Below are positions 15,129 to 15,410 of a DNA stretch of 15,410 bases, piece after piece. Source of the DNA: an uncultured Collinsella sp. (GTDB taxonomy: Bacteria; Actinomycetota; Coriobacteriia; Coriobacteriales; Coriobacteriaceae); assembly GCA_902495085.1 (NCBI GenBank), contig CABUWA010000032.1, positions 1 to 15,410 of the forward strand. The letters run 5' to 3'. Made by a program: the position numbers and the translations under genes. Positions within the stretch are counted from its first letter, which is position 1, and every line of letters begins with the position of its first letter. The notes beneath the pieces were generated by a model. That model was not told where the DNA came from. It ran no database searches and saw only the letters and a program-made list of their open reading frames with translations.

Positions 15129-15279
15129 GGACGGTTTGGGCGGGTCCCGTACCTAGTTTCCAAAATCATTCCGCAGCGCGAAGGCCCCCGTTGTCAACGC
15201 TTCGAAGAAGCGAGACAACGGGGGCCTTCATGCGCGAGGACGTTTTGGAAACTAGGTACGGGACCCGCCCAAACCGTCC
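15129..15279. repeat. 151-bp palindromic element with 37-bp perfect arms
   Basis: Bases 15129-15165 are the exact reverse complement of 15243-15279, a 37-bp perfect outer stem with the core CGGGTCCCGTACCTAG. Inside sits a second perfect stem (15181-15195 with 15214-15228). The two stems are separated by asymmetric GC-rich spacers that share GCGC. No reading frame is plausible and no flanking target-site duplication is evident. It lies between the convergent HAD and aldolase-like genes. It could be a dispersed palindromic repeat (REP or MITE type), a composite terminator, or a site recognised by a dimeric protein. Confidence 0.75.
15181..15228. terminator. bidirectional terminator between convergent genes
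   Basis: A perfect 15-bp stem AAGGCCCCCGTTGTC / GACAACGGGGGCCTT closes on a further five-pair stem CGCTT / AAGCG (15198-15202 with 15208-15212) with a five-base loop. AA at the start and TT at the end make it symmetrical, so it can serve either strand, though the T-tract is only two bases long. Confidence 0.6.
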
Positions 15280-15303
15280 GGTGGGATCAGAGTACCCTTG
15301 CTG

Positions 15304-15410
15304 TTACTCTGCTTTGCCCACAGAGTTGAGGTTGGTCATGCGGATCTTAACCAGCTCGGTGATCTCACGCATACCCTCCTTGGCCGGCTTCTTGGGATCG
15401 AAGCAGGCGG
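15304..15410 (-). CDS. C-terminal end of a class II fructose-bisphosphate aldolase-like protein (partial)
   Basis: Only the last 34 residues and the TAA stop are in the window; the gene continues beyond the right edge. The peptide starts ACFDPKK, runs through an amphipathic helix (EGMREITELVKIRMTNL) and ends NSVGKAE. The pattern FDP-basic, helix ending in a basic-rich V-K-x-R-M, then a glycine-lysine tail is like the C-terminus of class II fructose-1,6-bisphosphate aldolases. The metal-binding histidines lie outside the window, so the call rests on the tail alone. Another protein with a similar C-terminal helix is possible. Confidence 0.5.
   Translation of the reverse strand, partial: ACFDPKKPAKEGMREITELVKIRMTNLNSVGKAE

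Overview
The window looks like chromosomal DNA from a high-GC gut actinobacterium of the Coriobacteriia, most likely Collinsella or a close relative. This rests on the GC-rich coding sequence, GTG and TTG starts with clear Shine-Dalgarno sites, and the overall gene style; no rRNA or marker gene is present to prove it. There is no tRNA, rRNA, CRISPR array, transposase or phage gene.

Layout from left to right. (1) 141-2090, minus strand: an SDR-family oxidoreductase followed by kdgT, a 2-keto-3-deoxygluconate permease, with a terminator-like hairpin between them and a strong hairpin after kdgT; this looks like a sugar-acid uptake and reduction module. (2) 2217-7118, plus strand: a MarR-family regulator translationally coupled to two ABC exporter halves. 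The first half has a degenerate ATP site and a large extracytoplasmic insert, the second has a canonical site, so together they should form a heterodimeric exporter of the TM287/288 or BmrCD type. A palindrome over the predicted -10 box suggests autoregulation by the MarR protein. (3) 7119-7633: a 0.5-kb intergenic region with a 241-bp inverted-repeat element, a second short inverted repeat and a good sigma-70-type promoter. (4) 7634-8665: class I DAHP synthase, the entry enzyme of the shikimate pathway. (5) 8666-8850: two structured elements between convergent genes. (6) 8851-11836, minus strand: a BceAB-type ABC transporter (ATPase plus FtsX-like permease with a large extracellular domain), without a two-component system beside it. 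(7) 11985-12971, plus strand, divergent from bceAB: one continuous gene encoding a MutT-like Nudix hydrolase fused through a basic linker to a Vsr-like mismatch endonuclease, the most unusual protein in the window. (8) 12972-15079, plus strand: a structured intergenic region, a possible 69-aa protein, an AraC-type regulator that may be leaderless, and a HAD phosphatase. (9) 15129-15279: a 151-bp near-palindromic element whose 37-bp perfect outer arms enclose a second hairpin that resembles a bidirectional terminator, followed by the C-terminal end of a minus-strand gene that resembles class II fructose-bisphosphate aldolase.

The genes are a set of small independent transcription units (transport, central metabolism, repair, regulation) rather than one large operon. 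The best candidates for something undescribed are the Nudix-Vsr fusion and three separate intergenic inverted-repeat elements (7175-7415, 8708-8806, 15129-15279), which have the look of dispersed genomic repeats or structured RNAs.
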